Shown here piece by piece: positions 27,590-35,948 of a DNA stretch of 64,000 nucleotides. The position numbers and the translations under genes are program-made. This DNA comes from an uncultured Eubacteriales bacterium (lineage in GTDB: Bacteria > Bacillota > Clostridia > Lachnospirales > Lachnospiraceae): NCBI GenBank assembly GCA_900314885.1, contig OMWY01000001.1, positions 62,001-126,000 of the forward strand. The letters are read 5' to 3'. A model generated the notes under the pieces. The model saw only the letters and a program-made list of their open reading frames with translations. It did not search any database and was not told the origin of the DNA. Numbering within the stretch: position 1 is the first letter of the stretch; each line of letters opens with the position of its first letter.

Positions 27590-28897
27590 ATGGGTGTTCA
27601 GCTAGACGTAAGGGAGTTTGATATCATTACATCTAATCCCGATTATATAACTGAATATAAGTATTTACCACGGTCTGTATTTGATGATTTGGAGAATTTC
27701 ATCAGAAAATACGCAGCTGAAGGTAATTCTGCAGATGCTCTTGAATTCCTTAGACTTGGATATAAGCGTGGGGTAGGAGATACCATTTCCATAAATAACT
27801 ATGTCGGCTTGATTCAGACCGGTAAAGGAAATCAGATAGAGGTTCTTCCCAAGATTGATTTTAAGACTAAAGATGATGAGGTTGCAGCGACAAAGCGTAT
27901 TTTTATAAAGATGCTAAGGAGCATGAAAGACTTTCCTGTGAAAAAGTTCAATATGGCAGACCTTCAGACTGACAGGATGAATCTCTATGAAATCTTTATC
28001 AATATGTATATTAAAGAGGCTACTGAAATTACAAAAAAGGGTCTGAAGTCTGATTATGTACGGCAGGAAAATAACCTTGGATTTTTCAAAGGAAAGCTCC
28101 TTGTAAATCAGCATATCAAGGTGAACCTCGCACATAGAGAGAAGTTTTATGTGTCCTATGATGAGTTTCTGCAGGGCTGTTCCGAAAACAGACTTATAAA
28201 GTCAACGCTCTTGAAGCTGGAAAGTATTTCTGAAGACAATAAGAATCTGCGCGAGTTAAAACGTATTCTCACATATTTTGAGCCGGTAAACCGGTCGACA
28301 AACTTTGAAAATGACTTCGCAAATGTCACGATAAACCGTGGCAATAAGAATTATGAAGACATCTTGCGTTGGTCAAAAGTATTTCTTCAGAACAAGAGTT
28401 TTACGACTTTTTCCGGTGATTCTAATTCAAGAGCATTATTGTTCCCTATGGAAAAGGTTTTTGAAGCTTATGTTATTAGAGAACTGAAGAAGTTATTGCC
28501 ATCATGCTGGGATCTGTCAGCTCAGGATAAGACATACTATTTATTTGACAATCCAAGGCAGTTTGCACTCAGACCGGATATTGTTATTACAAGAGATGAC
28601 GGCCATCAGATCATTTTAGACACTAAGTGGAAACGCCTGTTTGATAATCCAAATAAGAATTATGGGATATCCGGCCAGGATATGTATCAGATGTACGCCT
28701 ATGCAACCAAGTATGACGCTAAGGATATTTTTCTTTTATATCCGGTTACCGATGAAATGCGTGGCAGGGATGATGTAAGCTTCCAAAGTTACAAGGAAGG
28801 AACGTTGATTGCGAATATAAGAGTATTTTTTATTGATGTAGTAGATATAGAGAACAATCTTGACAAACTTGTTAATGAAATTGCCATCATCAGATAA
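27590..28897 (+). CDS. mcrC: McrC-like nuclease subunit
   Basis: A 435-residue protein of the McrC family. In a working McrBC system it binds the McrB GTPase ring and cuts DNA carrying modified cytosines. The N-terminal half fits the McrB-binding part (YVGLIQTGKGNQIEVLPKI is typical). The C-terminal half has the PD-(D/E)xK nuclease: RPDIVI, then LDTKWK 14 residues later. The frame is intact, but its partner is reduced to a fragment, so restriction by the canonical route is unlikely unless McrB is supplied elsewhere. Confidence 0.88.
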   Translation: MGVQLDVREFDIITSNPDYITEYKYLPRSVFDDLENFIRKYAAEGNSADALEFLRLGYKRGVGDTISINNYVGLIQTGKGNQIEVLPKIDFKTKDDEVAATKRIFIKMLRSMKDFPVKKFNMADLQTDRMNLYEIFINMYIKEATEITKKGLKSDYVRQENNLGFFKGKLLVNQHIKVNLAHREKFYVSYDEFLQGCSENRLIKSTLLKLESISEDNKNLRELKRILTYFEPVNRSTNFENDFANVTINRGNKNYEDILRWSKVFLQNKSFTTFSGDSNSRALLFPMEKVFEAYVIRELKKLLPSCWDLSAQDKTYYLFDNPRQFALRPDIVITRDDGHQIILDTKWKRLFDNPNKNYGISGQDMYQMYAYATKYDAKDIFLLYPVTDEMRGRDDVSFQSYKEGTLIANIRVFFIDVVDIENNLDKLVNEIAIIR

Positions 28898-28943
28898 TAC
28901 AAAAGACGATGAAATTCTGGACCTAAAAATATAGAAAAGACAT

Positions 28944-29015
28944 ATGCTAATTGGTACTGAGGCTTATTCATGGCGCGGAGCGAGAATGCTTAGTAATAGC
29001 TGTATTAAAAAATGA
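28944..29015 (+). pseudogene. Fragment of the Cys-rich protein family found at 46993
   Basis: Twenty-three codons contain AYSWRGARMLSNSC, almost the same as AYSWRGARMLSKSC in the intact gene at 46993-47700, and the DNA matches closely over about 45 bp. The rest of that gene is absent. It marks the right edge of the defence island. Confidence 0.6.
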
Positions 29016-29024
29016 TAAAAGACT

Positions 29025-29052
29025 TTGAAATCGTTTCCCAATATGGTATAAT
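29025..29052 (+). promoter_or_regulatory. Promoter of the binding protein-chemoreceptor pair
   Basis: TTGAAA (29025-29030), 16 bp, TATAAT (29047-29052), with extended -10 TG at 29044-29045. Confidence 0.75.
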
Positions 29053-29096
29053 AAATTTTATAAATGAATTATTGTAACTAACACAGGAGGTAATGT

Positions 29097-30386
29097 ATGG
29101 ATATCAAAAGAGCAATTGTGGTGCCGCTAGCCGCTTCGGTGCTCCTCGCAGGTTGCGGCAGCGCAGGAAAAACTACTTCGGGTACCGCCTCGGAATCTAC
29201 AGGGCAGGATTCTGCCTCTTCGAGTGTAGCGACTGAGGAAAGCAGCTACCTGGTTGACAACAACCCCGGACTTCTTATAGTTTCCGGTGCGCCTGAGGAC
29301 CAGGATCTTATCATGGAAATCGGCGCGAATTTCAAAAAGCAGTACCCCGACTGCCCTTACACTGTTTCAGCAACCGCGATAGGAGAATCAACCATAAAGG
29401 ATAACGTTTTAAGCGACGTGCAAAACGCTCCCGATGTCTTTACATTCGCGGACGACCAGCTTTCAGCTCTTGTAGCAGGAGGCATACTTACCCCTGTTGA
29501 AAACGATGACATTTCATCGAGAAATATAGAGGCATCAGTTGACGCGGCTTCTGTAAATGACAAGCTCTACGCTTATCCGCTCACAGCTGATAACGGCTAC
29601 TTCCTTTATTACAACAAGTCCGCGCTATCCGAGGATGATGTCAAGACACTTGACGGTATCCTTAAGAAGGCAGCGGACAGCAAGAAGAAGTTCACCATGG
29701 ATTTCACAAGCGGCTGGTACCTGTACGCATTCTATGGCAATACGGATATGACCGTGGGCCTTAACGACGACGGATTGACAAATTATTGCACATGGAACGC
29801 GACCGATACGGCGATCACAGGTCTCGATGTCGCGGAGAGTCTTGAGAAGATCGCTGCAAACAAGGGATTTCAGGCCGGCGGAGATGATATACTTACAGCA
29901 GGAGCAAATGATGGTTCGGTCATAGCAGGCGTCAGCGGCGTCTGGGAAGAACAGGCCCTTAAGGATGCCTGGGGCGACAACCTCGGCGCGACGAAGCTTC
30001 CTACCTACACAGCTGCGGGAAAACAGGTTCAGATGGCGTCCTACGCGGGCTATAAGCTTGTCGGAGTAAACAGCTTCTCTCCTAAGAAGCAGTGGGCTGA
30101 CAAGTTCGCTGACTTTTTTACAAATGAAGAAAATCAGACACTCAGATTTACGGAAAGAGGCCAGGGCCCTGCAAATAAGAATGCCGCCGCAAGCGGAGAT
30201 GTAGGAGAATCAATTGCGATCCAGGCAGTTATAGCGCAATCTGAATTCGCGAGTCTTCAGAGAATAAGTGGAAAATTCTGGGATCCTGTATCAGAATATG
30301 GCAATGAAATAATAGCCGGCAAGAAAATAACCCAGAAGAGACTTGACACCCTTGTAAAAGGCATAACAGCCGGTGTAAGTGAATAA
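29097..30386 (+). CDS. Extracellular solute-binding lipoprotein (sugar type)
   Basis: A 429-residue family 1 solute-binding lipoprotein. Lipobox LAGC places the lipidated Cys at residue 20, followed by a Ser/Thr linker to about residue 50, then the two-lobed fold ([23 protein letters not shown]..., [17 protein letters not shown], and a C-terminal [19 protein letters not shown]). Best fit is a maltose/oligosaccharide-binding protein. AGGAGG precedes the ATG. No permease genes are adjacent; the chemoreceptor gene follows directly, so this protein may present sugar to the receptor, or feed a transporter encoded elsewhere with the shared ATPase. Confidence 0.88.
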   Translation: MDIKRAIVVPLAASVLLAGCGSAGKTTSGTASESTGQDSASSSVATEESSYLVDNNPGLLIVSGAPEDQDLIMEIGANFKKQYPDCPYTVSATAIGESTIKDNVLSDVQNAPDVFTFADDQLSALVAGGILTPVENDDISSRNIEASVDAASVNDKLYAYPLTADNGYFLYYNKSALSEDDVKTLDGILKKAADSKKKFTMDFTSGWYLYAFYGNTDMTVGLNDDGLTNYCTWNATDTAITGLDVAESLEKIAANKGFQAGGDDILTAGANDGSVIAGVSGVWEEQALKDAWGDNLGATKLPTYTAAGKQVQMASYAGYKLVGVNSFSPKKQWADKFADFFTNEENQTLRFTERGQGPANKNAAASGDVGESIAIQAVIAQSEFASLQRISGKFWDPVSEYGNEIIAGKKITQKRLDTLVKGITAGVSE

Positions 30387-30396
30387 GGAGGCGAAG

Positions 30397-32139
30397 ATGA
30401 TGAAGTCAACAAAATATCTCAGCGCCAGCGTGCGCAAGATGATCCTTATCCCGGTTCTTATTCTCGGACTTGTGTCCATTGTTTCAAACATGACATCCGC
30501 TGTTGGCCTTCGCAGGATGAACGATTCGTCCGCGGAAATCGCCGACAAGTCACTTGCGGACATTGAGATGCTTTCGAACATTAATAAAGAGGTTCAGAAA
30601 ATTCATCAGCTCGGGCTTTCTCATATTGTAGCTACGGATTTTGATTCGAAGCTTTCGGCAATAGAGTCAATCCGGCAGACTGAAGCAGGGCTTGAGAAAA
30701 ATCTTGATTCTGCCTATGCCGACGCGGATGAATCCACTAAGGCATCCTATGAGCAGCTAAAGCAGGATTATACAAGCTTCAAGGCTGCTGTTATTTCCCT
30801 CACAGCTGCTTCAGCGAACGCTAAGACTGCCTACGCCTATGAGCTTGCGAGCGGAGATGTTTCAAAATACGCAAGCGACATGGATGCGACGATACAGTCA
30901 ATAGAAGAAGCCGGCAATAACATAGCAAAAGAAAGGCGAAATGACCTTTCCACCATATTCCATACCAGTGTCCTTTTAAGTGATATAAGTATAATACTTT
31001 CAATTTTTGCTATAATTGCGGTTATTGCCGTTATTACTCTTCAGGTTATAAGACCACTTTCCGAAACGGAAAAGGAGCTTGATGATATAATCAAAAACAT
31101 AGAGGCCGGAAATGGCGATCTTACCGCAAGAATTTCTGTAGTATCGGGAAATGAAATCGGAAGGCTTGCGACAGGAATCAATAAATTTATGGCAAAGCTT
31201 CAGGAAATTCTCTCCGTCATTGTAAGGGATTCAGACAATGTGGATAATGTCGTAAAAGAGGTTCAGAGCAGTGTAAGAACAAGCAATGACTCAGCTTCAG
31301 ACCTGTCAGCCGCGACAGAGGAGCTCTCCGCGACCATGCAGGAAATCCAGAGAAATGCCGGTGAGATCAATGAAAATGCCGATGAAGTCGGAAGCAAGGT
31401 AAATGAGATTGCCGATAAGAACAGGTCTGTCAGTGAATATTCCGTTAAAATGAAGGAGCATGCCGATTCCATGGAGCTTACGGCGAAGAAAAACATGGAA
31501 AAGACAAGCGCGAAGACGTCAGAGATACTTGAGGTTCTTAACGAGGCTATAGAGCAGAGTAAGAGCGTTGATGAGGTAAATTCCCTTACCGAGAATATCC
31601 TATCTATAGCAAGCCAGACAAATCTCCTTTCTCTCAATGCTTCAATAGAAGCAGCCAGGGCAGGTGAGGCAGGCCGCGGCTTCGCGGTTGTAGCCGAAGA
31701 GATCAGCCACCTTTCTGACTCAAGTCGTGAGGCAGCTTCAAATATCCAGAAGATAAATGAGGTTATCACGGAGGCTGTTCACAATCTTGCTGACCAGTCA
31801 AGCAGCCTTGTTGATTTTATAAATGATTCCATACTCCCTGAATTTAAGAACCTTGTCGAGGAAAGCGGAACCTACCGTGAAAACGCGGATTATATTGAGA
31901 CGTCCATGAACGAGCTTTCCGATGCCACCAACACGCTTCAGGGACTTTCAACCCAGATCGGTAATTCCATTTCAACGATTACCGAGGCCATAGGTCAGGG
32001 CGCCCAGGGTGTCGCGAACGCTGCCGATAGCACCCAGGTACTTGTTTCCGATCTTGAGAATATCTCAGGAAGAATGGATGAGAACCGGAAGATAGCGGCG
32101 GAACTGAGGGAAGAAACGTCGGTATTTACTAGTCTGTGA
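30397..32139 (+). CDS. Methyl-accepting chemotaxis protein
   Basis: A 580-residue chemoreceptor. Membrane helix 1 is at about residues 12-35, an outside four-helix-bundle-like sensor at 36-190, helix 2 at about 195-220, then HAMP and a long cytoplasmic coiled coil with the hairpin tip [28 protein letters not shown] that contacts CheA and CheW. No C-terminal tethering pentapeptide. The upstream GTG at 30379 is rejected because AAGGAGG (30385-30391) sits between it and the ATGs at 30397 and 30400. It starts 10 bp after the binding protein gene, which suggests a functional pair. Confidence 0.93.
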   Translation: MMKSTKYLSASVRKMILIPVLILGLVSIVSNMTSAVGLRRMNDSSAEIADKSLADIEMLSNINKEVQKIHQLGLSHIVATDFDSKLSAIESIRQTEAGLEKNLDSAYADADESTKASYEQLKQDYTSFKAAVISLTAASANAKTAYAYELASGDVSKYASDMDATIQSIEEAGNNIAKERRNDLSTIFHTSVLLSDISIILSIFAIIAVIAVITLQVIRPLSETEKELDDIIKNIEAGNGDLTARISVVSGNEIGRLATGINKFMAKLQEILSVIVRDSDNVDNVVKEVQSSVRTSNDSASDLSAATEELSATMQEIQRNAGEINENADEVGSKVNEIADKNRSVSEYSVKMKEHADSMELTAKKNMEKTSAKTSEILEVLNEAIEQSKSVDEVNSLTENILSIASQTNLLSLNASIEAARAGEAGRGFAVVAEEISHLSDSSREAASNIQKINEVITEAVHNLADQSSSLVDFINDSILPEFKNLVEESGTYRENADYIETSMNELSDATNTLQGLSTQIGNSISTITEAIGQGAQGVANAADSTQVLVSDLENISGRMDENRKIAAELREETSVFTSL

Positions 32140-32161
32140 CAGATTTAAAAATAAACGAGAA

Positions 32162-32194
32162 AAGCTCCGGGTATTAGCCCGGAGCTTTTTTTTT
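32162..32194. terminator. Bidirectional terminator between chemoreceptor and GH3 genes
   Basis: Stem aagctccggg / cccggagctt with a 5-base loop, followed by a run of T that overlaps the GH3 stop codon; the other flank is A-rich. Nearly the same hairpin is at 90-118. Confidence 0.85.
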
Positions 32195-34604
32195 ATTCAA
32201 ACCTAAGCATGAAATTAATTATTCTCTTTACAGGTTCTATCATGTCTTCGCGTTTGATGGCTCCTTTTTCGAGGGCCTGCTTTACACGGGTCGGGTAGCC
32301 TGTTGGCATTTTGACATCGGTTCCCGCGAGAATTTCCTTATAGTGCTCACCGCTGGTCCACCAGTCGGAAACTACGATGCCGTCAAATCCCCATTCACCC
32401 TTTAGAATTCCATAGAGGAGTTCCTTCGCTTCGGAAGCGCGACGTCCGTTTATGGCGTTATATGAATCCATAATTGACCAAGGCTTTCCTTCCTCGACAA
32501 TAATTTCAAATGCCCGTAAATAAATTTCACGAAGAGCTCTCTCCGATAAACGTGAATCGGATTCCTTACGGTTAGTCTCCTTATTATTCGCTGCGAAATG
32601 CTTTACGCAGGCTGATACACGGTTTGACTGAATTCCGCGAACCATAGCTGCGCCCATTTTTCCGGCAATTAGCGGATCTTCTGAATAATATTCAAAATTT
32701 CTGCCGCACATTGGGTTCCTGTGAATATTTACCGCAGGAGTGAGCCACATGGAAAGATTATTTTCCTTTAATTCCGCTCCGCCTGCCTTACCTACCTCAT
32801 ACACAATGTCAGTGTTAAATGATGAAGCGAGAGCAGTAGCGCATGGCCATGCCGTGGTCGGAATTCCTATAAAGTCATGAAGTCTTACACCCGCAGGGCC
32901 GTCCGCTGTCGCGAATGTAGGAATGTTATATTCAGGAAGATTTCCTATACCAAATGTATTTGAAACTCCCTTATCAGGCTGGCCTCCGAGGATACTTATC
33001 ATTTGCTCGTCAGTAAGCTCATTTACAAGCTCATCGACAGAATTCTTTCCATCATATACACTTGTAAGCGTAGCGAGGCCGTCCTTCTCATGACCCCATA
33101 AATAGTGGCGCTCCTGTATATGCTCAAGCGGGCACATACCCTCAGGTACACCTGACGCGAGCTTTCCGATAACAGACTCATTAATATCATAAGGCTCGCT
33201 TGTCTTAAGCTCTGTATAAGTTCCATCACTTCTAAGGCGCTTATGAAGTGTGGTCGGTGCCATATAGTCATGCAATTTTTTTATTATTTTTACTTCACTT
33301 ACTTCGACAGTTCCCGCAGTATTTCTTTCGTTCGCGTTAATTCCATAGTAAAATGTATATTTACCTGCGTCAAGAACCATAGCGGATTTCTTAACAAGGC
33401 CTTCGTCATCGAAAACAGCGAGGGAATTAATATCGGCTGTCATAAATACTATTTCACTCTCGCCGACCTTAAGTTCTCTTGTTTTTGCAAATGCCATGAG
33501 AGATATTTTCTCATGATCTAATTTTCCATGAGGAGCGCTTCCGTAAAGTCCTGTTACGTATTTTCCGGTAAAAGGTCCGAGATTCGTAACATTAATTTTA
33601 ACAGAAATCTTACCGTCTTTTTCCGTAAAGGAAATTAATTCCTCTTCGAATTCGCTGTAGGATAAGCCGTATCCGAAAGGATAAATTATTTTCTTATCGG
33701 CACCCGGAATTGTCTCAAAATATCTGTAGCCGACAAAAATATCATCAGTATATTCGACAAAATCGTCGCTTTCATGGAAGTTAGCGCTTGATGGATAATC
33801 GTCTAACGCACGGGCGTAGGTATCGGTAAGACGGCCGGACGGATTATTTAATCCGGCAAGGGTCCTTGCCATGGCGAGGCCGCCCTCCATACCACCCTGA
33901 AAAGCGTGAATCGCGGCATTTATACGGTCATCCTCTTTTATCCATGACACATCGATAATTCCACCTGCGTTTAAAACAATAATTACTGTTTTAAAATTCT
34001 TTTCGCAGGCATCAACGAGGGCCTTCTCTTCTGATGAGAGGCAGAAGTCGCTGTCAGGGAAGAGCTTAGCCTGCGCCTCGGTCATGCTTTCCTCGAAGTC
34101 CCAGCCTGTTTTTATCGGCTCGCCCTTGCTTACTGAGCGATCCCACCCTTCGCCTGAGAAGCGGCAGATGCTGATAATGGCTGTATCTGTAAATCTAGCT
34201 GCGGATTTCATTAATTCTTCAGGAACGGCAGGCTCCTTGAACATGCCGGGAACCTTCTTGTCTGCGTACCGGCCCTTGACGTAGTCCTTATAAAAGTCGA
34301 TTAGGGGCATAAATACAGGATTTGTCTTAATTTCTTTAAATCCTTCGTAAATGTTGCGGGTGTACTCACAATAGACGTCGCCTGAACCGCCGCCGCCTTT
34401 TACGTAGTCTATCGTTCCCTTTCCGAAGAGGGCGATGCGCTTGCCTTCCTTAAGTGGGAGTGCGTCTCCATCATTCTTAAGAAGGACGATGGATTCTTCG
34501 CTTGCACGCTCTGAGAGGGCGATGTGTTCCTTGCTTCCGGTTACGCGCCTGTCGCCTGTGAGTGGTTTGTTAGGCTGGTAGCGCTGTCTGATATAGTGTT
34601 CCAT
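32193..34604 (-). CDS. GH3 beta-glucosidase with swapped domain order
   Basis: An 803-residue glycoside hydrolase family 3 enzyme. The order is reversed from most GH3: the (alpha/beta)6 sandwich comes first (residues of about 25-300, starting SERASEESIVLLKNDGDALPL), then a fibronectin III-like region, and the catalytic barrel is last (from about residue 525). The barrel has the NFEYYSEDPLIAGKMGAA and KHFAANNKETNR motifs and the nucleophile Asp in IVVSDWW near the end. Butyrivibrio fibrisolvens and Ruminococcus albus beta-glucosidases are known to have this permuted order. No signal peptide, so it probably cleaves imported cello- or other beta-oligosaccharides. GGAGG before ATG. Confidence 0.93.
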   Translation of the reverse strand: MEHYIRQRYQPNKPLTGDRRVTGSKEHIALSERASEESIVLLKNDGDALPLKEGKRIALFGKGTIDYVKGGGGSGDVYCEYTRNIYEGFKEIKTNPVFMPLIDFYKDYVKGRYADKKVPGMFKEPAVPEELMKSAARFTDTAIISICRFSGEGWDRSVSKGEPIKTGWDFEESMTEAQAKLFPDSDFCLSSEEKALVDACEKNFKTVIIVLNAGGIIDVSWIKEDDRINAAIHAFQGGMEGGLAMARTLAGLNNPSGRLTDTYARALDDYPSSANFHESDDFVEYTDDIFVGYRYFETIPGADKKIIYPFGYGLSYSEFEEELISFTEKDGKISVKINVTNLGPFTGKYVTGLYGSAPHGKLDHEKISLMAFAKTRELKVGESEIVFMTADINSLAVFDDEGLVKKSAMVLDAGKYTFYYGINANERNTAGTVEVSEVKIIKKLHDYMAPTTLHKRLRSDGTYTELKTSEPYDINESVIGKLASGVPEGMCPLEHIQERHYLWGHEKDGLATLTSVYDGKNSVDELVNELTDEQMISILGGQPDKGVSNTFGIGNLPEYNIPTFATADGPAGVRLHDFIGIPTTAWPCATALASSFNTDIVYEVGKAGGAELKENNLSMWLTPAVNIHRNPMCGRNFEYYSEDPLIAGKMGAAMVRGIQSNRVSACVKHFAANNKETNRKESDSRLSERALREIYLRAFEIIVEEGKPWSIMDSYNAINGRRASEAKELLYGILKGEWGFDGIVVSDWWTSGEHYKEILAGTDVKMPTGYPTRVKQALEKGAIKREDMIEPVKRIINFMLRFE

Positions 34605-34629
34605 TTGTAAACCTCCGTAGGTATTTTAC

Positions 34630-34684
34630 TATACTCCTTCCGTCACTGCTACGCAGTGACACCTCCCTCTTGAGGGAGGCTTAT
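34630..34684. repeat. Double-hairpin interspersed repeat in the GH3 leader
   Basis: Two perfect adjacent 8-bp hairpins: gtcactgc/gcagtgac (34642-34660) and cctccctc/gagggagg (34662-34679), flanked by ACTCCTTCC. They lie between the GH3 promoter and its ribosome site. This pattern resembles small dispersed repeats I associate with Clostridiales genomes; the recollection is not checked. Confidence 0.6.
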
Positions 34685-34717
34685 ATGGATAAAACGTTCG
34701 TTGGCAACCTATCCCTC

Positions 34718-34746
34718 ATTATACGGCACTCCGATGCGAATGTAAA
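34718..34746 (-). promoter_or_regulatory. Promoter of the GH3 gene
   Basis: Minus strand: TTTACA (34746-34741), 17 bp, TATAAT (34723-34718). The -35 is embedded in tgtaaacgcaaa, which resembles half of a CcpA cre site. Confidence 0.78.
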
Positions 34747-34786
34747 CGCAAAAATTTTACTTTAGGTGCTTAAATTTTGCTAAATT

Positions 34787-35944
34787 TCATTCTTTCCTCA
34801 TGTTCTTTCTGTACTCGGTTGGCGAGATGCCGTATTCACTCTTGAAGAGCTTCATGAAGTGCTTGCTGTTATCATATCCGACGGCGGCGCCGACATCTAT
34901 TACCTTCTCATCCGTAGTCTCAAGCAGCTCCTTTGCCTTCTTAAGTCGGAGATCCTTTAAGTAAGATACAAAATTAACTCCGGTATACTCCTTGAATGAA
35001 AATGAAAACAGGGAGTAATTCATGGATATGTAATTAGACACAACGGCCATATTTATATCCTTGTCATAATTTTCATTCACATACTTCACGGCTTCGGCAA
35101 TCTTATTTTTTGCGGGATCGGCGTTAATTTCTTCGTTAGCCCTGTTCATGCCGATGATGAGGTTCATAAAGGTCTCTTCTAGTTCATCGAGAGAGGACAT
35201 GGCTAAAATATCAGGCTCGTTAAACTTAGCTAAAATATCCAGGTCAGTGTCAGAGAGCCTTGTCTTATATATTTCACCGAGCTCGTGAGCCTCATCAATT
35301 ATTTCCTTTAAGAATGTCTCGCTTTCGATATATCCTCTTCTTCCCGCTTCGAAAAATGAGTGCCATTCCTCCGTTAATTTATCGGTTTTATCTGTTCCGA
35401 TTAACTGCAGTCTCTTGGTCCGGCTCGCTTCGGTGAGATACTTTTCGGCGTTTTGCTTTAGCTTGTCAGAAACGCTTGCGGGCTTCCCTTCAGGAAAAAA
35501 GAAATCGTCGAGCTTTTCCTTTTTCGCGGCTTCAAACTCCTTTTCTAGCGTCTTTAAATCCTTATTTTTCTCACTGACAAGCGAGTCCGCCCTTTCAAGT
35601 GTTTCTTTAAATTTTTTACGTTCAAGCGGTTTCAATAAATATTCCGACACCCCGTTTCTTAGCATTTCGACTGCATAGGAAAAATCATCGTAGCCGCTGA
35701 TCGCGATAATAACCGGGCGGGGCTCCATTTCGTGTACATTCCTAACTAACTCTATCCCATCCATCTTAGGCATGCGGATGTCGGTTAAGAGGAGATCTAT
35801 AGGATTATTTTTAATTATTTCGAGTGCTTCCTCACCGTTTTTCGCCTCGAAGATTTCCTTATATTGAACCCCGCTCCTCTCAGTCATGGCGCGGATTCCT
35901 GCCCTGATTAATTTCTCATCTTCAGCTATAAGTATGTTTTTCAT
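34787..35944 (-). CDS. Response regulator with AraC-type output (YesN-like)
   Basis: A 385-residue regulator. Receiver domain at residues 1-120 with phosphoacceptor Asp55 (LLLTDIRMPK) and Lys in LLKPL; a helical linker; then two AraC/XylS helix-turn-helix units in the last ~100 residues (AVVSNYISMNYSLFSFSFKEYTG and the closing VGYDNSKHFMKLFKSEYGISPTEYR). It is encoded 4 bp after the histidine kinase and forms a two-component pair, a type that usually controls carbohydrate transporter genes in Firmicutes. Likely targets are the sugar genes on either side (inference). Confidence 0.93.
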   Translation of the reverse strand: MKNILIAEDEKLIRAGIRAMTERSGVQYKEIFEAKNGEEALEIIKNNPIDLLLTDIRMPKMDGIELVRNVHEMEPRPVIIAISGYDDFSYAVEMLRNGVSEYLLKPLERKKFKETLERADSLVSEKNKDLKTLEKEFEAAKKEKLDDFFFPEGKPASVSDKLKQNAEKYLTEASRTKRLQLIGTDKTDKLTEEWHSFFEAGRRGYIESETFLKEIIDEAHELGEIYKTRLSDTDLDILAKFNEPDILAMSSLDELEETFMNLIIGMNRANEEINADPAKNKIAEAVKYVNENYDKDINMAVVSNYISMNYSLFSFSFKEYTGVNFVSYLKDLRLKKAKELLETTDEKVIDVGAAVGYDNSKHFMKLFKSEYGISPTEYRKNMRKE

Positions 35945-35948
35945 ATGC

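Noticed and set aside
34718..34760. Full CcpA cre site upstream of the GH3 gene
   Set aside because: Only one half (tgtaaacgc) fits; the second half lacks the required bases, so it is only mentioned under the promoter.
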